A DNA stretch of 64,000 bases from Maricaulis maris (GTDB lineage: Bacteria > Pseudomonadota > Alphaproteobacteria > Caulobacterales > Maricaulaceae): positions 310,001 through 374,000 of the forward strand of contig NZ_AP027270.1 of assembly GCF_036322705.1 (NCBI RefSeq), in the 5' to 3' direction. Both the position numbers and the translations under genes were made by a program. The notes beneath the pieces were generated by a model. It did no database searches, was not told where the DNA came from, and saw only the letters and a list, made by a program, of their open reading frames with translations. The stretch's first letter is position 1. Each line of letters opens with the position of its first letter. Shown here in pieces: positions 8,631-17,103 of this stretch.

Positions 8631-9839
8631 ATGGCGACAACCGAATTGACCCCGCCCGAGGCAAGTCAGGACGACTTCCGCAAGGAGGTTGCCGACTGGC
8701 TGGCCGCCAATTTCCCGCAGACCTTGGTCGGCAAGCAGAACCTGCTCTCCGTGGTCGAGGGGGGCGGCAATCCCGATCCCGAGGCCGATGCCTGGAAAGC
8801 GGCGATGGGTGAGAAGGGCTGGGGCACGCCGACCTGGCCGAAAGCCTATGGCGGTGGCGGTCTCGATCGCCAGCAGGCAAAAATCCTGCAGGAGGAAATG
8901 GACAAGGTCGGGGCGTGGAACCCGATCGGCGGCCTCGGCGTGATGATGCTGGCGCCGACCCTGCTGGAGTTTGCTTCCGAGGAGCAAAAGCTCCGCTACA
9001 TCCCGCCGATCTGCCGCGGCGAGATCCGCTGGTGCCAGGGCTACTCGGAGCCGGGCGCCGGCTCCGACCTCGCCAGCCTGCAGACCAAGTGTGAGGACAA
9101 GGGCGATCACTGGCTGATCAATGGCCAGAAGACCTGGACCTCGGGCGGTCAGTGGGCCGACTGGTGCTTTGCCCTCGTTCGCACCGACTCCAGCAAGAAG
9201 CATGAGGGCATTTCCTTCATCCTGCTCGACATGAGATCGCCGGGAGTCGAGGTGAAGCCGATCCAGATGATTTCCGGCTCCTCGCCCTTCTGCGAGACCT
9301 TCTTCACCGATGTGAAAGTGCCCAAGGACCAGATCGTCGGCGAGATCGGCAATGGCTGGACGATTGGCAAGCGTCTGCTCCAGCACGAGCGAACCAACCT
9401 GTCCGGCGGTGGCCGGATGAGCCGCGGCGCCGGACCGTCGCTGGCCGACCTGGCCAAGCAATATGTCGGCGTAGACAGCGAGGGCCGTATCGCCGATGCC
9501 GATCTGCGCGGCCGTATCATCAAGCACGAGATGGAAGCCCGCGCCTTCCAGGCGACAGCGCGGCGGGTGACGGCGGAAGCCAAGAGCGGGTCGATCTCGC
9601 TAGCCTCCTCCATCCTCAAGAATGTCGGCGCCCGGATCACCCAGGAGCGCGCCGAGCTGACCATCGAGATCATGGGCATGAACGGCCTGGGCTGGGAGGG
9701 CGAGGGCTTCAACCCGCTTGAGCTTGGCACCACCCGCGGCTGGCTCTGGGGCAAGGCCGTGACGATCTATGGCGGCACCACCGAGATCCAGAACAATGTC
9801 GTCGCCAAACGCATCCTCGGTATGCTGGACCATCAATAG
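8631..9839 (+). CDS. acyl-CoA dehydrogenase, first of adjacent pair
   Basis: FAD-dependent alpha,beta-desaturation of an acyl-CoA. The 402 residues have the three-domain ACAD fold: the N-terminal helical domain, the middle beta domain (YSEPGAGSDLASLQ, NGQKTWTSGGQWADW) and the C-terminal domain ending YGGTTEIQNNVVAKRILG. The medium-chain catalytic Glu of YEGTxQ is Gly here; a Glu in LLQHERTNL, the isovaleryl-CoA-dehydrogenase-type position, could replace it. ATG at 8631 is chosen over an in-frame TTG at 8625 because GGAG (8620-8623) gives normal spacing. It is immediately followed by a second, dissimilar ACAD, as in heteromeric steroid-type enzymes. Confidence 0.92.
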   Translation: MATTELTPPEASQDDFRKEVADWLAANFPQTLVGKQNLLSVVEGGGNPDPEADAWKAAMGEKGWGTPTWPKAYGGGGLDRQQAKILQEEMDKVGAWNPIGGLGVMMLAPTLLEFASEEQKLRYIPPICRGEIRWCQGYSEPGAGSDLASLQTKCEDKGDHWLINGQKTWTSGGQWADWCFALVRTDSSKKHEGISFILLDMRSPGVEVKPIQMISGSSPFCETFFTDVKVPKDQIVGEIGNGWTIGKRLLQHERTNLSGGGRMSRGAGPSLADLAKQYVGVDSEGRIADADLRGRIIKHEMEARAFQATARRVTAEAKSGSISLASSILKNVGARITQERAELTIEIMGMNGLGWEGEGFNPLELGTTRGWLWGKAVTIYGGTTEIQNNVVAKRILGMLDHQ

Positions 9840-9857
9840 GGCTTGGGGGCGATCATC

Positions 9858-10970
9858 ATGGCAGTCCTGAACGAAGAACAGACGATGCTGCGCGACATGG
9901 CGCGTGACTGGGCTCGCACCAAGTCGCCGGTCAAGGCCTGGCGCAAGGTCCGCAACGACGGCTCCGCAATCGGGTTTGATCCTGAGGCCTTCGCGGCCAT
10001 GGCGGAGATGGGCTGGACCGGGGTCATCATCCCGGAAGCCCATGGCGGCTCGGATTTCGGTTATCTCAGCCTCGGGCTGGTGCTGGAGGAGTGCGCCAAG
10101 ACGCTGACCGCCAGCCCGCTCAACGCCTCCTGCCTGGCCGCGACCAGTGCGCTCCTGCTGGGTGGTTCCGAGGCCCAGAAGTCCGCCTGGCTGCCCGGTA
10201 TCGCCAGCGGCACGCTGATCGCCGCGCTCGCCGTCGATGAGGGGCCGCGCCACGATCCAGAGCGCATCGAGACCACGGCGGAACGCTCCGGCGACGGCTT
10301 TGTGCTTACGGGCACGAAAATGTTTGTCGCCGAGGGTGACAGCGCCGGCTTGCTGGTGGTTGCGGCGCGCGCGGAAGATGGCATTGGCCTCTTCCTGGTG
10401 CCGGCTGATGCCAAGGGCGTCTCGATCGCCCGTCGGAGGATGGTGGATGCGCGTTCGCATGCAGAGGTGACGCTGGACGCCGTGTCGGTCACAGCCGATT
10501 CCCGGCTCGAGGCGGGCGGTGCCGACTTGCTGGGGCAGGTTCTCGACCGGGCCCGTGCCGGTGTCGCGGCAGAAATGCTGGGGCTCGCCGTGCAGGCATT
10601 TGACGACACGCTGGCCTATCTCAAGACACGCTCGCAATTTGGCGAAATCCTGTCGCGCTTCCAGGCGCTGCAACACCGCATGGCGAACCTGTTCACCGAG
10701 ATCGAGCTGATGCGCTCGGTCGTCGAGGGCGCACTCGAAGCCATTGATGCCGGCCGCGATGATATCCCGGTCCGGGTGGCGCTGGCCAAGGCGACCGCCT
10801 GCCAGACCCTGCATCTGATGTCGCGCGAACTGATCCAGTTGCATGGCGGGATCGGCATGACCGACGAGCATGATGCCGGCTTCTATCTCAAGCGGGCTCG
10901 CATTCTGGAGGCCCAATACGGAAACGGCGCCTTCCATCGAGACCGCTTCGCGCGATTGAACGGCTATTGA
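9858..10970 (+). CDS. acyl-CoA dehydrogenase, second of adjacent pair
   Basis: A 370-residue ACAD-superfamily protein, shorter and poorly similar to its neighbour. The N-terminal helical domain begins MAVLNEEQTMLRDMARDWA. The C-terminal domain keeps the FAD-side residues in RSQFGEILSRFQALQHRMA and QLHGGIGMTDEHDA. The helix position that carries a catalytic Glu in the first protein reads RARAGVAAE, with no ER pair. This is consistent with a non-catalytic or FAD-supporting subunit of an alpha2-beta2 complex such as FadE28-FadE29 (family knowledge; the pairing here is inferred). ATG at 9858 is preferred to an in-frame TTG at 9843. The gap to the first ACAD is 18 bases. Confidence 0.88.
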   Translation: MAVLNEEQTMLRDMARDWARTKSPVKAWRKVRNDGSAIGFDPEAFAAMAEMGWTGVIIPEAHGGSDFGYLSLGLVLEECAKTLTASPLNASCLAATSALLLGGSEAQKSAWLPGIASGTLIAALAVDEGPRHDPERIETTAERSGDGFVLTGTKMFVAEGDSAGLLVVAARAEDGIGLFLVPADAKGVSIARRRMVDARSHAEVTLDAVSVTADSRLEAGGADLLGQVLDRARAGVAAEMLGLAVQAFDDTLAYLKTRSQFGEILSRFQALQHRMANLFTEIELMRSVVEGALEAIDAGRDDIPVRVALAKATACQTLHLMSRELIQLHGGIGMTDEHDAGFYLKRARILEAQYGNGAFHRDRFARLNGY

Positions 10971-12298
10971 GCGGGCCGGCGACGCCGCCAGCACCCATCG
11001 GCCAGCCCGTGGCCGGTGTGATGGTGGCGGATGATACGCAGGAGGGGCGTGAACAGGCTTATACCGATTTCGTCGAGGATAATCTGAGGCGGAACTATAT
11101 CGCCCATTTTGCCCACGGCATGTTGGGCATGACCGGTTTCCGGCTGATTTTCGCGCCGACCTTTGTGCCGGCCTATCTCTACATGCTGACCGGCTCCTCG
11201 GTCTTTGTCGGTCTCGGTCAGGCGCTGATCCAGCTCGGCGCGATCGCCTCGCCGGTCATGGGGGCCGCGCATATCGAGCATCGCCGGCTGGTCTTGCCGG
11301 CGGCGATGACGATCGGTGTGCTGATGCGTTTTCAGCTGCTCGGGCTCGCCGTTGCCGGCTGGTTCCTGACCGGCTCGGTCCTGGTGGCCGCGACCTTCTT
11401 CTTCCTGCTGTTGTTCGGCTTCTTCCTCGGATCACAGCGTGTGGCCTTCCAGGTCGTTCTCTCGAAGGTAATCCCGATCCGCATGCGGGGCCGGCTCCAG
11501 GCCTGGCGAAATATTGTCGGCGGGGCGATCGCGGCGGCCCTGTCCTGGTGGGCCGGGGCCCACCTCATCGAGAACAATGCCTTCGGCAATGGCTATGCAA
11601 CGACCTTCATGGTCGCTTTCGTGCTGACCAGCCTGGGGCTGGCGGCCCTGTGGATGTTCATGCGCGAGCCGGAGAGTCCGACCGTAAAGGTCCAGATGGG
11701 CGTGATGGCCCGGATCCGGGAATTCCCGCAGCTCCTGGTCGATCGCGACTATCGCAACTTCCTGATCGCCCAGATGCTGGCGACTTCCGGCCGGATCGTG
11801 ATCCCCTTCTGCATCATCTATGCAGGCCGCAAGATGGAGGTCGACGGCGCCGCTATCGGCCTGTTTTCGCTCGCCTTTCTGGGTGCCGACACCCTGACCA
11901 ACCTGATCTGGGGCACGCTGGGCGATCGTTATGGCTTCCGGCTGACCTTCATCCTGACCGTGGCGACCTGGATCGTCTCCCTGGTGGTCATGATTTTCGC
12001 CGACTCACCCTGGCACTTCCTGATCGCCTTCTTCGGTCTGGGGGCGGCGGCATCGGGCTACATGATGAGTTCCACGACCCTGGTCCTCGAGTTTGGAAAG
12101 CGCGACGACATTCCGATGCGCCTCGCCTTGTCGACGACGGTTGAAACCTCGATGGCGACGGTCGGACCGATCCTCGGCGGTGTGATTGCCAGCTTTGCCG
12201 GCCTTCTGCCGGTCTTCATCATTTCACTGCTCAGTCTTGTTGCGGCGCTTGCCGTTCTCGTTTCCGCAGTACGCGAACCGCGTCATCTTAAAGTGTGA
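10967..12298 (+). CDS. MFS transporter, last gene of operon
   Basis: An inner-membrane protein of up to 443 residues with about 11-12 hydrophobic segments and the loop LWGTLGDRYGFR (MFS motif-A-like) in the second half. It overlaps the stop of the second ACAD by 4 bases if the TTG at 10967 is the start (TTGA overlap); ATG at 11021 would give 425 residues and begins nearer the first conserved segment, so the start is uncertain. A second transporter at the end of an acyl-CoA operon suggests uptake of the substrate or release of an intermediate. The specific cargo is not visible from the sequence. Confidence 0.8.
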   Translation: MSGPATPPAPIGQPVAGVMVADDTQEGREQAYTDFVEDNLRRNYIAHFAHGMLGMTGFRLIFAPTFVPAYLYMLTGSSVFVGLGQALIQLGAIASPVMGAAHIEHRRLVLPAAMTIGVLMRFQLLGLAVAGWFLTGSVLVAATFFFLLLFGFFLGSQRVAFQVVLSKVIPIRMRGRLQAWRNIVGGAIAAALSWWAGAHLIENNAFGNGYATTFMVAFVLTSLGLAALWMFMREPESPTVKVQMGVMARIREFPQLLVDRDYRNFLIAQMLATSGRIVIPFCIIYAGRKMEVDGAAIGLFSLAFLGADTLTNLIWGTLGDRYGFRLTFILTVATWIVSLVVMIFADSPWHFLIAFFGLGAAASGYMMSSTTLVLEFGKRDDIPMRLALSTTVETSMATVGPILGGVIASFAGLLPVFIISLLSLVAALAVLVSAVREPRHLKV

Positions 12299-12360
12299 AA
12301 TCATGCCGCAGTGCAGTGACGATTTACCCTGTAAGCACTAGCTATCTGACTACCAGCTCC

Positions 12361-12389
12361 TTGACTTGCCAAAATCCGATTGTTCTAAT
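12361..12389 (+). promoter_or_regulatory. sigma-70-type promoter of TonB receptor 1
   Basis: TTGACT (12361-12366), a 17-base spacer and TCTAAT (12384-12389) form a near-consensus promoter about 55 bases before the start codon. A 5-bp inverted repeat CGATT-N5-AATCG (12377-12391) straddles the -10, and the shared motif ATCGAAT-N4-GGTATGCA begins at 12388, a position suited to repression. Confidence 0.7.
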
Positions 12390-12406
12390 CGAATATGCGG
12401 TATGCA
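12388..12406. promoter_or_regulatory. candidate operator, copy 1
   Basis: ATCGAAT (12388-12394), four bases, GGTATGCA (12399-12406). The same 15 fixed bases with the same 4-base gap occur at 22943-22961. Copy 1 overlaps the last bases of the -10 and the expected transcription start. Confidence 0.5.
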
Positions 12407-12442
12407 AAAAAATAGTGCGGCCGCGCAGTCTGGGAGGAAAGT

Positions 12443-15385
12443 ATGACTGTCAAAGGTCTGATGCGTGCGAGCAGTGCGCTGACAGCCCTTGCCGTGATGG
12501 CAAGCGCGTCGGCAGTGTCCTACGCACAACAGGACGATGTGATCATCGTGACGGGTTCCGTCATTCGCGGTACCCCGGAGGACGCGGCCCTGCCTGTCGA
12601 TGTCCTCTCTGCCGAAGAGCTCGCGCGTCTGGGCAATCCGTCACCGGTCGAGCTGATCAAGGCGCTGCCGGTTTCGAGCGGTGTGATCGGCGATACCAAC
12701 CAGTTCGACAGTCGCTCGCAGGCGACCGAGGGCATGGCGTCGGTCAACCTGCGTGGCCTGAGCCCGCAGCGGACACTCGTTCTGCTCAACAACCGGCGAT
12801 TGGTTCCGGCGGGGACGGGGGTCCCGTTTGTCGATCTCAACCTTCTGCCGGCTGCCGCAATCGGCCGCATCGAGATTCTCAAGGACGGCGCCGCAGCGAT
12901 CTACGGATCGGACGCAATCGGCGGCGTGGTCAACTTCATCACCCGCTCGGGCCAGGAAGGCTTCCGCTTTGGCGGCGACTATTCCTTCATCTCGGACACG
13001 GATGGCGATTACACCCTGCAGGGCAGCTTCGGTCACCAAGGCGACAATATGCGCCTGTTGATCGCGGCCGGCTATCAGCACCGTTCCGAACTGCTGGCAC
13101 AGGATCGCGACTTCGCGGTCCAGCCCTTCGAGGCCAACCCTGAGGGTGGCTGGACGGGCGGTGGCAATCCCGCAACCTTCCTGCCGCTCGGCATTATCCC
13201 GGGCGTTGGCTTCGGTCCGATCGGTGGCCTGCGGGCCGACCCTGACTGTGAAGTCCTGGGCGGTTTCGTCACCACCGCCGGCTGGTGCCGGACCCAGTAC
13301 ACCGGCTTTGATGCGCTGGTCGAAGAAGAGGACCGCTACCAGATCTGGGGCGAGCTGGGCATTGATCTTTCCGACAATGTCGAATGGGAAATCAGCCTGC
13401 TCTACGGCAATGACGAGGTGCCGCACTACCGGACCTCGCCGATGTACATTCTGACCCAGTCGCCGTCGGTCAGCGTTGGCGGCTCACCAAGCGGGTTCGT
13501 GGTGCCGGCCAACAATCCTGGCTTCATCCAGATGGTCACCGAGAATCCGGGTATCGTTCCGGCCGGGACCCTGGCGGCTCTGTTCCCGACCCTGCTTTTC
13601 CGTCCGCTTCTGGCGGGTGGCAACCCGGCCTTTGCCGGCAATCCGGACAATCTCGGGTCCTCAATCGGCCTGCGCCAGAATGAGAGCTTCCGTATTTCAA
13701 CCGGGCTCAATGGCGAGTTGAACGACACCACCTCGTTCGATTTCAACGTCACCTATCACCGCTATGAGCGCTACTATGATGGCTATGACAGCTTCGGAGA
13801 TCGCGTCCAGCTCGCGCTCGGCGGCCTGGGCGGCCCGAACTGTAATCCGGCAACGGGTACGCCCGGTGTCGGCGGCTGTCTGTGGCTGAACCCGTTCGGC
13901 AACCAGGCTCCGACCAATGCGGTTACCGGCGCCGAGCGCCCCGGCTCCGAACCGAACCAGAACAGCGCCGAGCTGATCAACTGGTTCTTCGTGCGCGGCT
14001 CGACCACGCTGGAGACCGAGTTGTTCGTGGCCGAGGGTACGCTGAGCGGCGAGACCGGGTGGGAGCTGGCCGGTGGCCAGGTCCTCTATGGTTTCGGCGG
14101 CCAGTACCGCCGCGAGACCTATTCGGCCGTCTATGGCGACAACAATAACATCGCCGTCAATCCCTGCCGGGACACGCCGGTCAATGGCAACACCACCTGC
14201 GACCCGCAGACGGGTGCCTGGGGCTTCCTCGGCTCCAACGCCAATGGCGACGCGGATGGTGATGTCTACGCCCTGTTCGGCGAGCTTCAGCTGCCGGTCA
14301 CCGACGATTTCAATGTCCAGCTGGCCGCACGCTATGAGGATTATGGCGGGCAGACCGGCTCGACCTTCGATCCGAAGATCACGGCGCGCTGGCAGATCAC
14401 CGAAGGATTCGCCCTGCGCGGCTCTGCCGGTACCACCTTCCGCGGCCCGCCGCCGCAGCAAACGGTCAACAGCAATGTGACCTCGCTGCAGGTGATCGCG
14501 TCCAGCTTCCGCCCGGTCGACGTGTTCGGCAATCCGGCCCTGGCGCCGGAATCGGCCACGAACTTCTCGGTGGGCGCGCTGTTCGCGACGGATAACTTCA
14601 CCGCCAGCGTGGACTATTTCCGCTACGACATTCAGGACACCATCAATACCGAGCCGCTCTCCGGCATGGTCGCCACAATGTTTGCTGATCCGGCGAATTG
14701 TACCGACCCGGCCTTCGACGGTCTGCGGGAACGCTTCCAGTTCAATGATGGTGGTGGCGTGCCGGGTGCTGGCACTTGTGCGGCCGCCAATATCGCCCGG
14801 GTTCGCACCCAGGTGGTCAATGGTGGCGACCTCACCAGCTCCGGTCTCGATTTCATCCTGAACTATGATTTCGGTGCGGTGCTCGGCGGCGACATGAATG
14901 TCGGCCTGACCGCGACCTACATGCTGGGCAATGAGCTCGGTGATGAGGTCGTGGAAGGCATCACGGTCCAGCAGGGCTTTGATGGCGTCGGCTTCATGAA
15001 CTTCCAGACCACCGCCTATCCGGTGCCGGCCTGGAAGGGGCGGGGCTTCGTGGAGTACACGATTGGCAATATCGATACCCGTCTCACCGTGACCTATTCG
15101 GACAGCTATCGTGACCAGCGGGCTGATCTCGGGACCGGGCCCTTTGCCCCGAACCCGTATCTCCCGGGCAATCCGGTGCTGATGCAGGGGGCGACGGTCG
15201 ACAGCCAGCTGACGACCGATTTCAACCTGCTCTATCACTTCGGTGACGCAACGACCTTCTCGTTCACGGCCATCAACCTGACCGACGAGGATCCGAGCTT
15301 TGCCCGTCAGGACTACAACTACGATCCGTTCACCGGTAACCCGGTCGGCCGGATCATCCGGGTCGGTTTCAACACCGAATTCTGA
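12443..15385 (+). CDS. TonB-dependent receptor 1
   Basis: A 980-residue outer-membrane active-uptake channel. A signal peptide (about 1-28, ending SYAQ) is followed by a TonB-box-like DDVIIVTGS, a plug domain (about 45-170, with VNLRGLSPQRTLVLLNNRR and IEILKDGAAAIYGSDAIGG split by a short linker) and a large beta-barrel ending in phenylalanine (VGFNTEF). This is the NosP/oar-like large class common in Caulobacterales rather than a classic siderophore receptor. GGGAGG lies before ATG at 12443. It has its own promoter at the end of the acyl-CoA operon and is closed by a terminator, so the probable ligand is a lipid, sterol or other hydrophobic substrate. The ligand is inferred. Confidence 0.92.
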   Translation: MTVKGLMRASSALTALAVMASASAVSYAQQDDVIIVTGSVIRGTPEDAALPVDVLSAEELARLGNPSPVELIKALPVSSGVIGDTNQFDSRSQATEGMASVNLRGLSPQRTLVLLNNRRLVPAGTGVPFVDLNLLPAAAIGRIEILKDGAAAIYGSDAIGGVVNFITRSGQEGFRFGGDYSFISDTDGDYTLQGSFGHQGDNMRLLIAAGYQHRSELLAQDRDFAVQPFEANPEGGWTGGGNPATFLPLGIIPGVGFGPIGGLRADPDCEVLGGFVTTAGWCRTQYTGFDALVEEEDRYQIWGELGIDLSDNVEWEISLLYGNDEVPHYRTSPMYILTQSPSVSVGGSPSGFVVPANNPGFIQMVTENPGIVPAGTLAALFPTLLFRPLLAGGNPAFAGNPDNLGSSIGLRQNESFRISTGLNGELNDTTSFDFNVTYHRYERYYDGYDSFGDRVQLALGGLGGPNCNPATGTPGVGGCLWLNPFGNQAPTNAVTGAERPGSEPNQNSAELINWFFVRGSTTLETELFVAEGTLSGETGWELAGGQVLYGFGGQYRRETYSAVYGDNNNIAVNPCRDTPVNGNTTCDPQTGAWGFLGSNANGDADGDVYALFGELQLPVTDDFNVQLAARYEDYGGQTGSTFDPKITARWQITEGFALRGSAGTTFRGPPPQQTVNSNVTSLQVIASSFRPVDVFGNPALAPESATNFSVGALFATDNFTASVDYFRYDIQDTINTEPLSGMVATMFADPANCTDPAFDGLRERFQFNDGGGVPGAGTCAAANIARVRTQVVNGGDLTSSGLDFILNYDFGAVLGGDMNVGLTATYMLGNELGDEVVEGITVQQGFDGVGFMNFQTTAYPVPAWKGRGFVEYTIGNIDTRLTVTYSDSYRDQRADLGTGPFAPNPYLPGNPVLMQGATVDSQLTTDFNLLYHFGDATTFSFTAINLTDEDPSFARQDYNYDPFTGNPVGRIIRVGFNTEF

Positions 15386-15407
15386 TCCGTCAGATCCGGA
15401 CCGGACG

Positions 15408-15438
15408 AGGGCTCCGACCGCTTGGTCGGGGCCCTTTT
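15408..15438 (+). terminator. rho-independent terminator after TonB receptor 1
   Basis: An 11-bp GC-rich stem (15409-15419 with 15424-15434, one G-T pair) with loop GCTT is followed directly by TTTT. It lies 23 bases after the stop of the receptor gene. Confidence 0.88.
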
Positions 15439-15582
15439 CTCTGGCTTGGGTCTCAGCGCAATCGCCCGTTTGTTCCCGGCGCCGCCCACATCATTTCCAG
15501 AGCAAGGCACACGCATGGTCCCTTGCACCCCTCACTGCCCAAGCTGCGAGGCGTTCGTTTCGTGGCGGTCCTGGTGGTCGGG

Positions 15583-16839
15583 TCAGCCCTGATAGGGCTT
15601 GGGCGGAGGGGAGAACAGGCCATAGGCCAGCGTCGAGGCATAATAGGCGAAGGCAGCGGCCGGCTCGACGCCCTGGATCCAGTCGCGCAGGTCATAGGCC
15701 GAGTTCAGGGCGCCCATGATGGCCTGGCTGGCGACCAGCGGGTCGACCGGACGTACCGAGCCTTCGGTGATCCCGTCGATCATCATGCCGGCAAAGCGAC
15801 GGGCCATGCGGTTGGAGCGCTCAAGCACGTCATTGCGCAACTCGGTCGGCAGGGCCTGGAGTGCGGTCGTGCGGAGCAGCGGGAACTCACTGTAGAGCTG
15901 GACATTGAGCAGGGTCGCCATCGAGGACGACAAGCGCTGCCACTGGCTGCCGCCGGCCTTGGTGGCGGCGCGCTGGACCAGCGAGACCCGGCCATAGGAG
16001 CGCCGGAAGCATTCCAGGACCAGCTCGTCCTTGGCTTCAAGGTGATGGTAGAAGCTGCCCTTGGTGACATTGAGCTCGGAGGCGATCTGCTCGACCGAGG
16101 CCCCGCGATAGCCGCGTTCGTTGATCAGGAAGGTGGCGGCGCGGGCGAAATTGCCCGGCATCCCCTCGATCCCGACCCGCAGCTCGGACTCGTTGATTGG
16201 CAGGAGCTCCGGCGTCCAGGCCGCGCCCTTGGGGGCGATGCCGTGTTCGAAGATCTCGATCATCCGGTGGATGACGCGGTCATAATCGCCGGTGGAATAT
16301 TGCGACAGCCAGGCCGGCAGCCAGAACATGTTCTGGACGAGAACATGGGCCCGGATCGTCCCGAGGATCTTGTCCTCGACCGATTTCGGTGCATCGAAAA
16401 ACGTCCGCAGCTTTCGAAAAACCTGCACATAACGCGTGGTGAGCTCGCTGCCATAGGGCTCGTTGAGGGCGCGAATATCCGAGATGACCGCGATCGGCCG
16501 TTCGACCTCGGCATTGATCCGGGCCTGGAGATCGAAATTAAGCCGGACATAGCGCTCGACCCGTGCTTGCGGTGTCGGTGCTGTCGCAGCTTCGGCAACC
16601 AGCGCCTCGATCCGCTCGAGGGCACGTTCGAGCACGGCCGCGGCGAGCAATTCCTTGCGCTTGAAATAGTAGGTGATGCTGGTGGTATTGAGTTCGACCA
16701 GCTGGGCGACGTCAACAAAGGTCATCCCGCGCACGCCATGCCGGTTGATCAGCGTGGCGGCGGCGTCGAGGATGAGCTCGCGCTTCTGGTGGAAGCGGCG
16801 TGTCTTCGCCGTGTCCATGTCTTTGGGAGTCGCATTCAT
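15583..16839 (-). CDS. tandem TetR-family regulator (two HTH units in one chain)
   Basis: A 418-residue protein, twice the usual TetR length (about 200). The first unit has a TetR helix-turn-helix at about residues 22-66 (AAATLINRHGVRGMTFVDVA, TSITYYFKRKELL) and a ligand domain to about 205. A second full helix-turn-helix follows at about 231-275 (FLINERGYRGASVEQIAS, GSFYHHLEAKDEL) with its own helical domain. One chain could therefore act like a pre-made dimer and read an asymmetric operator. It lies between TonB receptor 1 and a divergent kinase-SDR-thioesterase operon, so it probably controls lipid catabolism. No frameshift is seen; the frame is continuous. Confidence 0.88.
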   Translation of the reverse strand: MNATPKDMDTAKTRRFHQKRELILDAAATLINRHGVRGMTFVDVAQLVELNTTSITYYFKRKELLAAAVLERALERIEALVAEAATAPTPQARVERYVRLNFDLQARINAEVERPIAVISDIRALNEPYGSELTTRYVQVFRKLRTFFDAPKSVEDKILGTIRAHVLVQNMFWLPAWLSQYSTGDYDRVIHRMIEIFEHGIAPKGAAWTPELLPINESELRVGIEGMPGNFARAATFLINERGYRGASVEQIASELNVTKGSFYHHLEAKDELVLECFRRSYGRVSLVQRAATKAGGSQWQRLSSSMATLLNVQLYSEFPLLRTTALQALPTELRNDVLERSNRMARRFAGMMIDGITEGSVRPVDPLVASQAIMGALNSAYDLRDWIQGVEPAAAFAYYASTLAYGLFSPPPKPYQG

Positions 16840-17103
16840 ATCATTCGCTTAGCAGAGTTTGGTGATATCGTCACGCGATCGCGCAACCGCTCTGCCTTGG
16901 GCCCCTTCCCGGCGAGATAGCAAATCCGGTATGGATCGATCCGGTCCATGAGTTGCGCTCGAAATCATTGTCTTGAAACGATTTCATGTGCGGTTTGCAA
17001 GTCTGCCACAGAGCAGTCTAACCATTTACCGAGGAAACGGTATGGACTAGTTTTGCTGCACCGCGGGATATCCGCCTTCTGCCTTGCACACCCGGGATGG
17101 ACC
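16840..17103. promoter_or_regulatory. divergent control region, tandem TetR / kinase operon
   Basis: A 264-base region with several repeats: CGGTATGGA at 16927-16935 and again at 17038-17046; TACCG-N6-CGGTA at 17027-17042; GGATCGATCC at 16933-16942; GAAATC (16961-16966) facing GATTTC (16980-16985). Both CGGTATGGA copies align with the right half of the ATCGAAT-N4-GGTATGCA motif. These are plausible targets of the adjacent TetR protein, but no single one is decisive. Confidence 0.4.

Noticed and set aside
10961-11021. Possible frameshift or fusion between the second ACAD and the MFS gene
   Set aside because: The ACAD ends with a full-length domain and the MFS frame starts by a normal 4-base overlap or an ATG 51 bases later; there is no sign of a broken gene.
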